DNA of 44,332 bases, from the NCBI GenBank assembly GCA_947646735.1, contig CANTFK010000341.1, forward strand, positions 1 to 44,332, in the 5' to 3' direction. The notes under the pieces are model-generated. The model was given only the letters and a program-made list of their open reading frames with translations. It had not been told where the DNA came from and made no database searches. Positions within the stretch are counted from its first letter, which is position 1; each line of letters starts with the position of its first letter. The position numbers and the translations under genes were made by a program. The DNA comes from Peronospora farinosa. Its lineage: Eukaryota > Oomycota > Peronosporomycetes > Peronosporales > Peronosporaceae. Positions 1 through 9,307 of the stretch are shown here, one piece after another.

Positions 1-96
1 TCCTCCGCCCTGGGCTTGTTCATCAAGTCCCTGCGCCATATGCTCTGCCAACTCCCTATGATGTTGGGAGAGGTGAAGTAAGTCACTCAAGTCCAT
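1..96 (-). CDS. Gypsy Gag N-terminus, runs off left edge
   Basis: Reading leftwards from an ATG at 96-94, 32 codons are open to the window edge and begin MDLSDLLHLSQHH. The ATG lies about 60 bp downstream of a primer-binding-like site (155-166) and an LTR (168-764), all in the same minus orientation. This is the place and spacing of gag in an LTR retrotransposon. The same layout is seen in the fuller Gypsy at 15015, whose gag ATG lies 61 bp past its LTR. The peptide alone is too short to recognise, so the call rests on position. Confidence 0.55.
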   Translation of the reverse strand, partial: MDLSDLLHLSQHHRELAEHMAQGLDEQAQGGG

Positions 97-167
97 ATTA
101 AGGACCATCTTAACCACACGCACGCTCAGAGAGACGAGTCGTGGCGAGGACTACTAGTGCTACCAAG

Positions 168-764
168 TGTAACGGGCACTTCTACGAAGTTGTCTCGTGC
201 TACTAGCACACACCTTCAGCACAAGTGAGGAAGCGGTTAGACCGTCTTACCTTCGCGTGCGAGGGTGGTTATGCGGTTAGTCGACTGTATAAGCAGTCGT
301 ACCACCAGTTGCCTCTCGCTTAAGCGAGAGTGCAACGAATTTCTTAACAAGAAGGCACCGACGTCACGCAGAAGCTTTTCAGCTTCTCGTGCGTGGTGCG
401 TATGTTTAAGCAAATTCAAGACTGAGCTATAATTAATGAATTATAATTAAATATAAACTTAACTACTGATTGGCTATATATGTATATAGATCGGATACGC
501 GACTCTTTAGAAGCGTATCCTGTCGCATGAACTTAAATCTAGATTTAAGATCGCAACTGACGTCTTTCTGGGACGTCGCGATGCCTAGCTTCAACTAGCG
601 TCATCCCTTCCCATGTGAATCCATAAATGGATATCACATTCACGAGGATGGATCACGTTTGTGTATCGCACCCAAGTGACAGGTCAAAAGTAATCATGGA
701 TACTTTAAGACCAAACATTAAGTATATTACTTAGTATTTACGTGTAACTAGTTGCCCTGTTACA
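168..764 (-). mobile_element. 5' LTR of a minus-strand Gypsy element
   Basis: On the minus strand this 597-bp block starts TGTAACAGGGCAACTAG and ends in GTTACA, giving TG...CA ends. It is followed directly by CTTGGTAGCAC (167-157), the same sequence that follows the 5' LTR of the Gypsy at 15015-15654, so it is probably the tRNA primer-binding region (TGG start 2 nt after the LTR). The gag start follows. The internal region continues outside the window. The far LTR is not visible, so target duplications cannot be tested. Confidence 0.7.
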
Positions 765-1344
765 CGATTTTAAAGCACAATTAGCGGCTCCGTGCGTGAC
801 GCGACAACGTGTATCCACTTCCCAGGAACTTACTTGTCTCATTTAATAATGACAGTTGCATTACTGTAGTTCACGCCAGAGTTTGTGCTCATAAAAAAGT
901 AAGGGAGGCGCTTCTTAGCCCCCACCCATTATTTTATAATATCTAATTGGTCAGAATGTTCAGCACCCTAGTAGAAGTAGGGCGTCGATACCATATGCTT
1001 CCCTGGCTCTTGCTGCAAGAGCCGCAGACAATGCCCATGCACAGCAGGAAGGTTGTGTTGTTGTAATCTTACGCACAAAGAAAATAGGCAATAAGAAAAA
1101 AGGTGATGTAAAAGCTTTAGTTCTTGTCCGCTTGATCATGTCGTGGCTCGCCTGTGCACGTTCAGGCACGTGGACGGCCAACGGGATCAACACAGCGACT
1201 TCTATGACGGTTTGAGCATGGTTGTCGCTATTAGGAAGCTCCTGTGCAACGCCGGCAATGTCGTATTTGACAATAGACAGGCCATAGTACAGGAACCTGT
1301 CGTCGTTTGGTTCTTGTTGATTGAACTGTGGTCAAAAGGTCTCT
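765..1344. other. Spacer between two Gypsy elements, no clear gene
   Basis: This is the DNA between the LTR ending at 764 and the LTR starting at 1345. A plus-strand frame is open for about 88 codons (roughly 952-1216) without an ATG, and a minus-strand frame is open from about 1333 to 960, also without a convincing start. I recognise neither peptide. It could be the remnant of a host exon or an older element. Confidence 0.3.
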
Positions 1345-1983
1345 TGTAGCGGAGCTGCAAAGCTCTTTAGCCAGAGGAAGACTTTAGGCTGGAAGCCTCT
1401 TAGTTCTAGAGAACTAAATAGAGTTAAGGCTAAAAGCCACTTAGTTCTAAGGAACTAATTAAACGACTAAAAGTCACCCTGTTCTAAGGAACGAGGAGAG
1501 AGACTTTTAGTATGCAAGCAATAAGCTTTAGGTTCAGAGAACCAACGCACAGAGTGCAAGAACAAGCTAGAAGCTTAGAGGTTCAGAGAACCAGCGCACG
1601 AAGTGCACAAGAGAACAAGTCAGAACGACTTGCGATCTTAAACTCAAAATGAGAACTGATTTTTTTATGCTCTAAAATTTTATAAATAGTCCTACTCTAA
1701 GTCCCTATACTAGATTAATTACTGTAATAGTAATTATAATATGCAGACTTTGCTATTGGACGACGTATCGTCTATAACATCTGTGTATGATGCACTTAGT
1801 ACAGCGTTATCGATTTATCGAATCCTAATCGATAAGATACGGTATTACCGAATACCGTATCTCAACGCTTATACTTAATACCTCTCTAAAGAGAAGTATC
1901 ATAATGCATTATATGCAATACAAAGGGGAGTTTAACCGTAAACTCCCGGAAAGACGCTACAACCGTCGTGTAACCCCGTTACA
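1345..1983 (-). mobile_element. 3' LTR of Gypsy copy 1
   Basis: The 639-bp block has TG...CA ends. On the minus strand it begins TGTAACGGGGTTACACGACG and ends GCAGCTCCGCTACA. It aligns end to end with the LTRs at 15015-15654 and 22364-22992, so all three belong to one family. The adjoining purine tract (minus-strand GGTGGGGGAGGG, 1984-1995) is the polypurine tract, which identifies this as the 3' LTR of a minus-strand copy. Confidence 0.88.
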
Positions 1984-2094
1984 CCCTCCCCCACCAGACT
2001 GACGTTCCCATAGAATGTCACTCGACATTTTTCCTCTTAGAGGTAGTGCTTTAGCGAACGCTTAAAACCTCACGGTTTGTTCACGGCACATAAC

Positions 2095-2890
2095 ATGACG
2101 CTTCCCGGCAGTGAGTCACAGACTCTTCGGGACCTCATTGAAGACGACCTTGACGAAGCGGTTGATTACGAAAGTGACACCGTCTTTGTGGGACCCGATG
2201 GGTCCCCTTTAGCCACCCTCACGGGTGAAGATGACACTCGTCATGCACCGAATCCGTTCCCTGAACGTGGTGCAGCAGATGCGCTAACAGCGTTACGTGA
2301 CCCGCCTGACGTATCATCTACGGCGACGGTTACCAACCCACTCGACGAGCAAAAACAGCAGACCATCGACCAAGAGGAAGGTGCCAAGCGCCGGACGAAG
2401 AATATGGCGAGGATTCAATACCACCGACAGTACAGGTTCAAACCACCTACGGTGGAAGAACGCCTAAAGGAGGCATCTGGGCATTCCCTTTCTGGTTGGG
2501 CCATTGGGCCTGAGGCCATTTCACCCGAGGATGTTGCAACGCGAACGGCCCTTCGACAACGATATCTGGAACCTCATATTACTACGCAAAGCCAATACTT
2601 GGCACGCCTTAACAGGCAAGTGCGCGGTGCGCCAGTTCCTCCCATTAAGGGTGTTCCCATCCTTCTGTTCGCGGGGGAAACCGAGGAAGAAGAAGACACG
2701 GCTTTTAGCCTCTGGGCGCATTATGCGCGACGTTTAAGCAGCATGTGGGCCCTACGGGCAAGTGCCGATGTGGCAGATGTTCGACTAAACGGAAAATGCG
2801 TTACGATTACGCTAATTGAGGGCCCGGGGAAAATTGAAATCCCAACGAACGCATTATGCGACTGCTACCCAGCACCCAATGTTTCGGCTA
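2095..2890 (+). CDS. Antisense ORF of Gypsy copy 1 (5' part)
   Basis: This ORF runs opposite to the Gypsy pol genes and starts at an ATG (2095) about 110 bp inside the 3' LTR. It is open through 2890. Its first ~230 residues match the antisense ORF of the fuller Gypsy (22263 downwards) almost residue for residue, with no frameshift here, whereas that copy has one frameshift and one nonsense change. A 1-nt loss near 2790 takes this copy out of frame relative to the other. The original ORF is then cut by the solo LTR and resumes at 4262. The protein is acidic near the N-terminus and later basic/coiled. I recognise no domain and do not assign a function. Confidence 0.6.
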
Positions 2891-3317
2891 TGTGGTGGAG
2901 TGGGTTCTCAAAATTGTATGATGAGACCCCAAACCACTCACTGTGCCGGACTGCCGACTGTCGGAGGGGGTACCCCGATGCCGCGTGTGAACCTTCTCTC
3001 CCTTGTGTACCCGTCGGCTGGCGGGTTGCACTCTTCGGAGGACTTGGTGACGATGTAGATGTCTGCCTTGAGGGAGGTAGACCTGGGGGGCCTCGAGTGG
3101 ATATGCTTCACTCGGTGGGCCGGTAGGTGGCCACTCGATCGACCTTGTCGAGAGTGGACTTAGAGCCAAATTCTTCAGGGGCGCTTGTCGTCCCTGGTCT
3201 TTTCCTTCTGTTTCAGGGGTATTAACCACCTGACCTTTACGTTGCTCCCCGACCTTGAGGTGAGGGAGACCGCTTCCGATAGCGGGTCTTGGGGGGTGTT
3301 GCTACTCGAACGAGCTC

Positions 3318-3538
3318 ACAGGCCAAATATATCCTGGAGCTCTATTCGCACTTGAACTTCGCTACACAACTGTTTTCGACGGGGGGCCAAAATATATCCC
3401 TTCCCGGAACAGTGAGTAGCTTAGAGCAAGTTCTTCTTGGGTGAAGGAGTCGTGCCACGTGGGGTTCAGCTCGCACTTGTGTCGGACCACACGCCTGTCT
3501 TCAACGGGGGGGGGGCCAAATATATCCCTTCCCCGGAA
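3318..3538. repeat. Three GGCCAAATATATCC motifs in inverted-repeat frames
   Basis: The core GGCCAAATATATCC (one copy with an extra A) occurs near 3322, 3386 and 3513 inside the solo LTR. Each is bracketed by short inverted repeats: GAGCTC...GAGCTC, CTGTTTTC...GGAACAG and CACACGCCTGT...ACAGGCGTGTG. The arrangement looks like repeated regulatory or structured sites in the U3 part of the LTR. The function is unknown. Confidence 0.6.
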
Positions 3539-3729
3539 CAGGCGTGTGGCCAGACTAGAGTTCCTTTACAGCGCGACGAAGACTTGCCAAGTAGATCGCA
3601 AATTGAGTAGTATTTAATATAGTCCTATCCTTTTACCTCCTTTACTCTATCCTTGCCTGAAGCTCTGATTCCTTGCGTCGACTAGTCTGATCCTTGTATT
3701 AACTGGTCCGGAGTGGCTGAACCCCGAGG

Positions 3730-4037
3730 GGCCGAGGTCGACCAATGAGGGACCGGGTCAACCAATGAGGGACCCAGGTCGACCTATAGGGACACGGGTC
3801 TACCAACGAGGGGCCGGGTCGACCGACGAGGGACCCAGGTCGACCAATGAGGGACCGGGTCGACCGATGAGGGACCGGGTCGACCGACGAGGGACCCAGG
3901 TCTTCCGATGAGGGACCGGGTCGACCGCTGATGGACCGGGTCTACCGACGAGGAGTCGAGGTCGACCGATGAGGGACCCAGGTCTACCGATGAGGGACCT
4001 GTTCGACCAATGAGGGACCGAGTCGACCAATGAGGGC
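3730..4037. repeat. 20-21 bp minisatellite, about 15 units
   Basis: Degenerate tandem units follow the consensus CCGGGTCGACCGATGAGGGA, many containing a GTCGAC site. The array lies within the solo LTR. A strongly decayed version with about five units is seen at 23155-23275 in the related LTR fragment, so the array is an old part of this LTR family that has expanded here. ORFs crossing it are repeat artefacts. Confidence 0.85.
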
Positions 4038-4426
4038 CATGGTCGACTCCCTTCGCTACCGGTTAAACAGTACCCTGGTAATGAACTCTCCTTTGTTTGT
4101 CTTTCACGTTCTCAGCCAACTGTCGCTTCACTCCGAGGCTCCCTTTATCTCCGGTCCCTTCTCTCTGGTGCGTGGTCCCTTCTCCCTAGTCCACGGCCCC
4201 TTTTCCCTTCAATCCAACTGGCCCCTGGGTTCTTCACAATTTAGGAAAGCACTTCACCACAGCTACACCTGTAGCCGCGAGTCCACGACAGGCCGAGGCC
4301 GCTAACTCGCCTCCCCCCACCACTACTGGTGAGAAGCGTCACCGCCAACAGGCTGACCCTGCGCACGACGCTCAAAAACGTCCACGGCGTATGGGCAAAC
4401 CTGCCGAAGGTGAACCTCAAACTCCC

Positions 4427-4558
4427 AGAGTTCCACGACTCGGGATAACCCCGCCACTTCACCAGATACTGGTTTTGACCATGGCGGCGACGTTTCTGCA
4501 ACAGACGTTCAACATATAACTGAAGGTTCCCCTGCCCATCAAGCAAAGCCGGAGGAGG
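4427..4558 (-). pseudogene. Gypsy chromodomain fragment (copy 1)
   Basis: Minus-strand translation gives the chromodomain signature QYLVKWRGYP preceded by VERLLQKRRRHGQ, matching the chromodomain at 21158-21343. The frame breaks just after NS, where the other copy reads NSWE, and the upstream integrase is missing. It is a truncated relic of the C-terminal targeting domain of a chromovirus-type integrase. Confidence 0.8.
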
Positions 4559-4562
4559 CCGG

Positions 4563-5022
4563 TGTAACGGGGCGAGCCCGTTACATAATATTGACACTTA
4601 TATGAAGTGTCAATAAAATATTATTATAACTAATAATATTTTGACAATATTACCTTTTCTTATAATATTGTTCCTAAATCTCCTTGAAGTTGGAGATGCC
4701 CTCTTATTGGTTGATATGGGCCATCATATCAACCAACGCGCTGACCAATGACCGATGGACGCGCGCAATGAGTGGAGGGCAAGTCGTCAACATACATAGT
4801 TGTAGTTTAATATAGTTAACATAGGTTATAACAGATTAGTTTTATTAAGATAGCTAACTATATTAAATACAGTTTTCTTTTCCTCTACTTCTAAGCGTTT
4901 GTTTAGAAGTAAAGCTTCCTCTGCCTCTTGTGTAAGAGAGGTAATTGAGGCACCTGCTTCCACTGTAATCAGTGAAAGTAGACTATACTGTAATCAGTAT
5001 AGTCGGAGGGTGCCCCATAACA
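4563..5022 (+). mobile_element. LTR of a third type, no partner seen
   Basis: The 460-bp block starts TGTAACGGGGCGAGCCCGTT and ends GCCCCATAACA, so the ends are inverted and of TG...CA type. The first 23 bases form a perfect 9-bp-stem hairpin. Flanking bases (GCCGG left, AGTAC right) show no target duplication, and the left flank is a Gypsy sequence cut short. It is probably one end of a rearranged element, not a clean solo LTR. Confidence 0.55.
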
Positions 5023-5869
5023 AGTACGAAGATTATCTAGCAGATGGTTGCTCACCATGCCCGTTGGAACGACGAGTGAGCATTCCTATTTTAAGATATA
5101 TGGTGGGCAAGGGTACTATCAGCGTAGAATCGCGCCCCTATCCGACGGAACAATGGGCACTACCAAAAGCTGCACGCAGGCAAAATGTTGTATTAAAAAT
5201 TGATTGACACACATAGATTAAATTATATTCGGTCCTTTATGCATATTTAGATCTATATATTCGGTCGGCACGCTACTACCCGTCGGAACGACGGGTGCAC
5301 ATTGAATGTCATACCCATTACTTTACCTTAATATTGTGAGGTAAAATGTTGGATTCGAAGGTCAAAAGGCAAACTTCAATCACCATGTCCGTTGGAACGA
5401 CGAGTACACGTTGACCTTTATATCATCATTTTTATGTAGTCAACCAAATTGTAAAACGATGATGTAAATTCAATATATTACCAGCGTCGACTTGCGCACC
5501 ATATCCGCTGGAATGACGGGTTTACATCCTAGCAAATCGCTGCGTTTTACATGCCAATATTTTCAGCTTCGCACCATCAGAACGACGGGTGAACACCATA
5601 AAAGATGTGGGTCGGTGAAACTTGATGCAATCATTCATCTATTCATCAGGATTTAGGCATTAATCTACAAATAAATGACTGTATATCAGAGCGTTCTAAA
5701 AATTCACTAATGTGTACCCGGTGAAACGACGGGTTTACATTGGCTTGAATACACATTGACTTCAATACCTATAAATTTACCTAATTTAACCTGATACTCT
5801 AAGCAAAGTAATTGACCAGTATACATGTACTGTAGGGAGATCCGTCGGAACGACGGGTGCACACCCTCG
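5023..5869 (+). mobile_element. Tail of a Helitron-like unit (unit A)
   Basis: This AT-rich, non-coding DNA is studded with hairpin repeats of the CCGTCGGAACGACGGG type. It ends with a perfect copy (5842-5857) and 12 bp of spacer before a TCTATATAATAAAAG start at 5870. The same hairpin/spacer/TCTATATA junction recurs at 7631-7659, so this stretch is best read as the 3' end of a unit whose beginning is lost. No coding sequence is seen. Confidence 0.5.
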
Positions 5870-7646
5870 TCTATATAATAAAAGAATAGTGTCCGTCCGT
5901 TTGATCCTTTTCCGGCATTCGGATTGGCTACTTTTGCATTATTTGCTACTTTTGGATTGGCTGATTTTGCATTTTTGGCTCATTTTGCATTGGCAGAGTT
6001 TGCATGTTGCACTATTACTACATGTGCAGATATCCATATCAGAGAATTAATGTGTTGTGCTTCTATCTATAAAACTAATATACGAAACGATGGCACACAT
6101 ACGTGTTCGTATTTCATATAAACACAGCTTATTTATAAAAATTAAATGAGACACATGCTTTATAATCGTTTTAATTTATGGGCTCAGTGCTTGAATTATA
6201 CACTAAAAAGTTGACAATAGCGAGCGTTCTCATCAGGTTGTATTAAATTGCTTACAATAAGTGATGTGACCCATATGTGTTGTATTTGCATTTTGTATAT
6301 ATTGTTACATGCCAGATTTCCGTAATAGAATTTAGTTCATCCCCGGGTGTCCTTATGTCGTGCTTCTATCTACAAAATGTATATACGAAACGATGACACA
6401 CTTAAATGTTCATATGCATATTACATATTGCAATGATTAACACACCTTTTTTAAAATATATTAGATGAGACATATGCTTTCGATTCGTTAGTCAAAACAT
6501 GGGCTCCATACTCAAAGTATACACTATAAACTGGCAAAAGCAAGCGTAGTGATCAGGCTTAAGTGAATGCAGTTACAATAAGCAAATCGAGTCACATGTA
6601 ATGCATCATACTTATTCATTTACCTGAGTCAACCGGACATTCTACATTACGGAAACGACGGGTTTACATTCACCTTTATACCCATCACTTTACCTTATTG
6701 AACCGGATATGTAGAAGTAAAGAGATGGGTACGAAGATCAAAAAAAACTTTGCTTACTGTACCCGTCAAAACGACGGGTACACATTGATCTGCGAAACGA
6801 CAGGTATACATTGGCCGGCGTCGACGCGTACATTTTGACTTTTTTACACATTGAACATAAAATATATTAATTTACCTAGTAAACTGGATATATAATAAGG
6901 TTAAATGGTGGGTCAATATGGTATCAGCGTAAAATTTGCGCACCTACAGTATATGTCGGAACGACGAATAATGACCTTAGACCTCAGTATCAAAAAGCTG
7001 CATATAGGCTGAAAGTAGCATGAAAAAAGCTGATAGACACACCAATTTTTTTTGTCCTTCTTACGGACCTTTCCGTCGCAACGTCGGAGGAACACAATAA
7101 CTTACTTGCATTAACGTAAGCAGATTTCCATCTCTGTTATCTAAATTAGTAATATGTATCAGGTCTAGCAATAATTGTCGTCGGACATCCATCTATAGGA
7201 GTGAATATCATGACTGAAATTTGTATAGTTAAATGTTTGTAATAACTCTGTCCATCATGCTATATAGATAAACCAAACCATAAACCATTGGAACGACGGG
7301 TACACATTCAATTTCATACCTATCACTTTATCTTAGCCGAGTCGATATTTTAAGTGAAATGATGCCTATATATACTTTTGTGCACCGTCGGAACGACGGG
7401 TGAACACTTTAATTTGCTGCAAAACTTTTTTTGATTTATACTAATAAGCAAACAGATTTCCGTAACAGATCTCAGCATCAAAAACTGTTTGACCAACATA
7501 CAATTTTTTATAAGCAAAAAAACTTATATGTATGGTCTGCGGTCACCTTTCCGTCGGAACGACAGGTAAACGCCCTAGCAAACCGCTGCTTTTTTTGAAG
7601 ATGCCTACAGTATCAGTATTTCTTTTCGCACCGTCGGAACGACGGG
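5056..7646 (+). repeat. Dispersed hairpin repeat, about 17 copies
   Basis: Copies of CCGTCGGAACGACGGGT, each followed by a/g-rich ACAC or TACATT, lie near 5060, 5279, 5389, 5507, 5573, 5716, 5842, 6650, 6763, 6797, 6955, 7073, 7288, 7385, 7549 and 7631. The best copies form a 6-7 bp stem with a GAA loop, and others are decayed. All are in the same orientation. Some spacers are also related (for example CCTAGCAAATCGCTGCG after 5527, 7570 and again 13772). The copies are not regular enough, nor the spacers uniform enough, to be a CRISPR array. Confidence 0.8.
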
Positions 7647-7658
7647 TAAATACTCTCG
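5870..7658 (+). mobile_element. Non-autonomous Helitron-like unit B
   Basis: This 1789-bp unit begins TCTATATAATAAAAGAATAG followed by GTCCGTCCG and ends with a perfect hairpin (7631-7646) plus 12 bp. The next unit starts at 7659 with nearly the same 5' sequence and stays homologous for roughly 200 bp. A 5' TC and a hairpin close to the 3' end are Helitron features, but the 3' end reads CTCG, not the usual CTRR. It contains no convincing gene. The 65-codon ORF at 5924 is low-complexity and unrecognised. Confidence 0.5.
6053..6625 (+). repeat. Direct duplication of about 300 bp inside unit B
   Basis: 6053-6355 and 6356-about 6625 are homologous. Both read TGTYGTGCTTCTATCTA..., then ACGAAACGATG, AATGAGACA-ATGCTTT, ATGGGCTC and TACACTATAAA-type blocks in the same order. 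Sequence identity is moderate, so the duplication is old. Confidence 0.65.
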
Positions 7659-8237
7659 TCTATATAGTAAAAGAATACTGTCCGTCCGTCCGTTTGATCC
7701 TTTTCCGGCATTCGGATTGGCTAAATTTTGTTTTCGTTTCAATTTTGGATTGGCTGATTTTGCATTATGTACTATTATTACGTGAGCAGATGTACGTAGC
7801 AGAACTTAATGCGTCTGGGTACGTGTTTCTTATATATAATTTAGTCACGAAACAATGCGTATTTAATCTTCGACCTATCATTACATATTGCTATGCGAGC
7901 ACGGAATTTCTGTAGCATGTATGCAGATCTGGGGTATCTGATGCGGGTTTTATTCCCGCTGCCTTATATATACAACATTAATTTTTCTAGAGATATTCCT
8001 ATATCGAACTTTAGAAAAGCCTGCAATAATCAGCATTCGTATAATGTAACCCATTATAACTTAAGGCGTGACCTCAAACAGGTGCATTAGTATACCAAGA
8101 CGTTTATTTAAAAAAACAAAGACCAACAAGCTAAATTGGCGGGTAATAGCTAAAACCTAATACTCTTAAGAGTAAAGGGTCAAGGGTAAACGCCTAAAAA
8201 TAATCATCACTTCCTATATATCTGAATAAATAGTGTA

Positions 8238-8770
8238 CGCATGTCTGTCTGTGCCTTCTTTTTATATAATCGTCCGTCTGTCCGTGGTTCATTTCTGTAT
8301 AATTGGTGCGTCTGCCCGTGCGTTCTTTATTTATAATCTCGTCTGTCTGTGCTTTTTATTGCATAATTGGTCTATTAAATAGTCCGTTCTTATCTTAATA
8401 CATCCGGCTGTTTGTCGGTACTTTCTTATAAATTAGCCTGTCAGTTCAATGTGCTGTTTTGGTAAAATCGTCCGTTTGTCCGTGAGAGCTTCTCATATAA
8501 TTTGTTGGTCTGAAAACCCAATGTTAGCATGGGTGAAGGGTAAACGTTAAATGCCTAAATATAGTCGTCTCAATTGAAATATATGTAATATGAATAGTGT
8601 CCGTCTGTCGATCCGTGAGTTCTTCTGATATAATCCATCCGTCTGTCCGTGCGGCCGTTTTTTGTAATTCGTTTGACTGTTCCTGAGGTGCCTTTTCTTT
8701 ACAAATCGTCCATCTGTTCCTGTAGTCCTATCTTATTATAACATCGAGCCATTCAGTCCATCCGAGTTAT
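8238..8770 (+). repeat. Pyrimidine-biased ~34-bp minisatellite upstream of Rep-helicase
   Basis: About a dozen degenerate units follow the pattern TCCGTCTGTCCGTG, then TTCTTT and TATATAATCG, with a non-repeat gap around 8510-8590. The GTCCGTCCG motif is also present at the 5' ends of units B and C. Internal simple repeats of this kind are known in Helitron/Helentron relatives. Here they sit in the leader just before the Rep-helicase ATG. Confidence 0.7.
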
Positions 8771-8992
8771 TGTGAGCAGATCTTCATAACTGAAAAATTG
8801 TCCATCGGTGCTGTTTAAATGGAGAGTCCACGGTCACGAAGAAATCGTCTAGCACGGGAACGAAGAGCACGCAAGCGTGCATTGGAAACCGATGATCAGC
8901 GGGAAGCACGAATACAGATTCAAAATGCTACCAAACGTGCGAGACGTGCAGCACGATCACATGATGTGCACATGCGATATCTCCGCGATAAT

Positions 8993-9307
8993 CGTGAGGC
9001 ACACGCTGCGCGACGGGCAGAGCAATCAGAAGAAGTGGCTGCTGATCAGCGTCGGATTAATCGTGATGCGCACGCTGCACGAAGGGCAGAGCAAACAGAA
9101 GAAGTTGCTGCTGTGCAGCCTCGCATGGATCGGGTAGCGCACGCTACGCGACGGGCAGAACAATCAGATGAAGTGGCTGCTGAGCAGCGTCGCATGGATC
9201 GGGTAGCGCACGCTACGCGACGGGCAGAACAATCAGAAGAAGTGGCTGCTGAGCAGCGTCGGATTAGTCGCGATGCGCACGCTGCACGACGGGCAGAAGA
9301 GCCAGAG
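8993..9307 (+). repeat. 69-bp coding repeats (23 aa) in RepHel N-terminus
   Basis: About 4.6 units of 23 residues follow the pattern R-x-AHAARRAEQSEEVAAEQRR. Units start at 8993, 9062, 9131, 9200 and 9269. The repeats keep the frame and alternate basic and acidic residues, predicting a long charged helix ahead of the Rep domain. An antisense ORF over the same stretch is a shadow of the repeat. Confidence 0.85.

Larger units (their letters stand above)
2891..4261. mobile_element. Solo LTR (1371 bp) with 4-bp target duplication
   Basis: The insertion begins TGTGGTGGAGTGGG and ends CACTTCACCACA (TG...CA with short inverted ends). It is flanked by GCTA at 2887-2890 and 4262-4265. Removing it with one GCTA restores the sequence TTTCGGCTACACCTG, which is exactly what the uninterrupted copy has at about 21440-21460. 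No gag or pol lies inside, so it is a solo LTR. Its 3' half (3562-4261) is related to 22993-23485. The length is large for an LTR and is partly due to a minisatellite. Confidence 0.82.
1984..4562 (-). mobile_element. Gypsy copy 1, 3' internal fragment (interrupted)
   Basis: With the solo LTR at 2891-4261 removed, this sequence aligns with the reverse complement of about 21158-22350 in the fuller Gypsy. It therefore represents only the last ~1.2 kb of the internal region: the end of the chromodomain, the spacer carrying the antisense ORF, and the polypurine tract. Homology stops abruptly at about 4562, where an unrelated LTR begins. Integrase, RT and gag are absent. Confidence 0.8.

Noticed and set aside
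3800..4305. Repetitive ORFs over 3800-4305 on both strands
   Set aside because: They translate the 20-21 bp minisatellite and LTR sequence. The frames persist only because of the repeat period.
5056..7646. CRISPR-like array (palindromic repeats with spacers)
   Set aside because: Spacers vary widely in length and many are related to one another. The repeats are decayed, no cas genes are present, and the setting is a eukaryotic Helitron.
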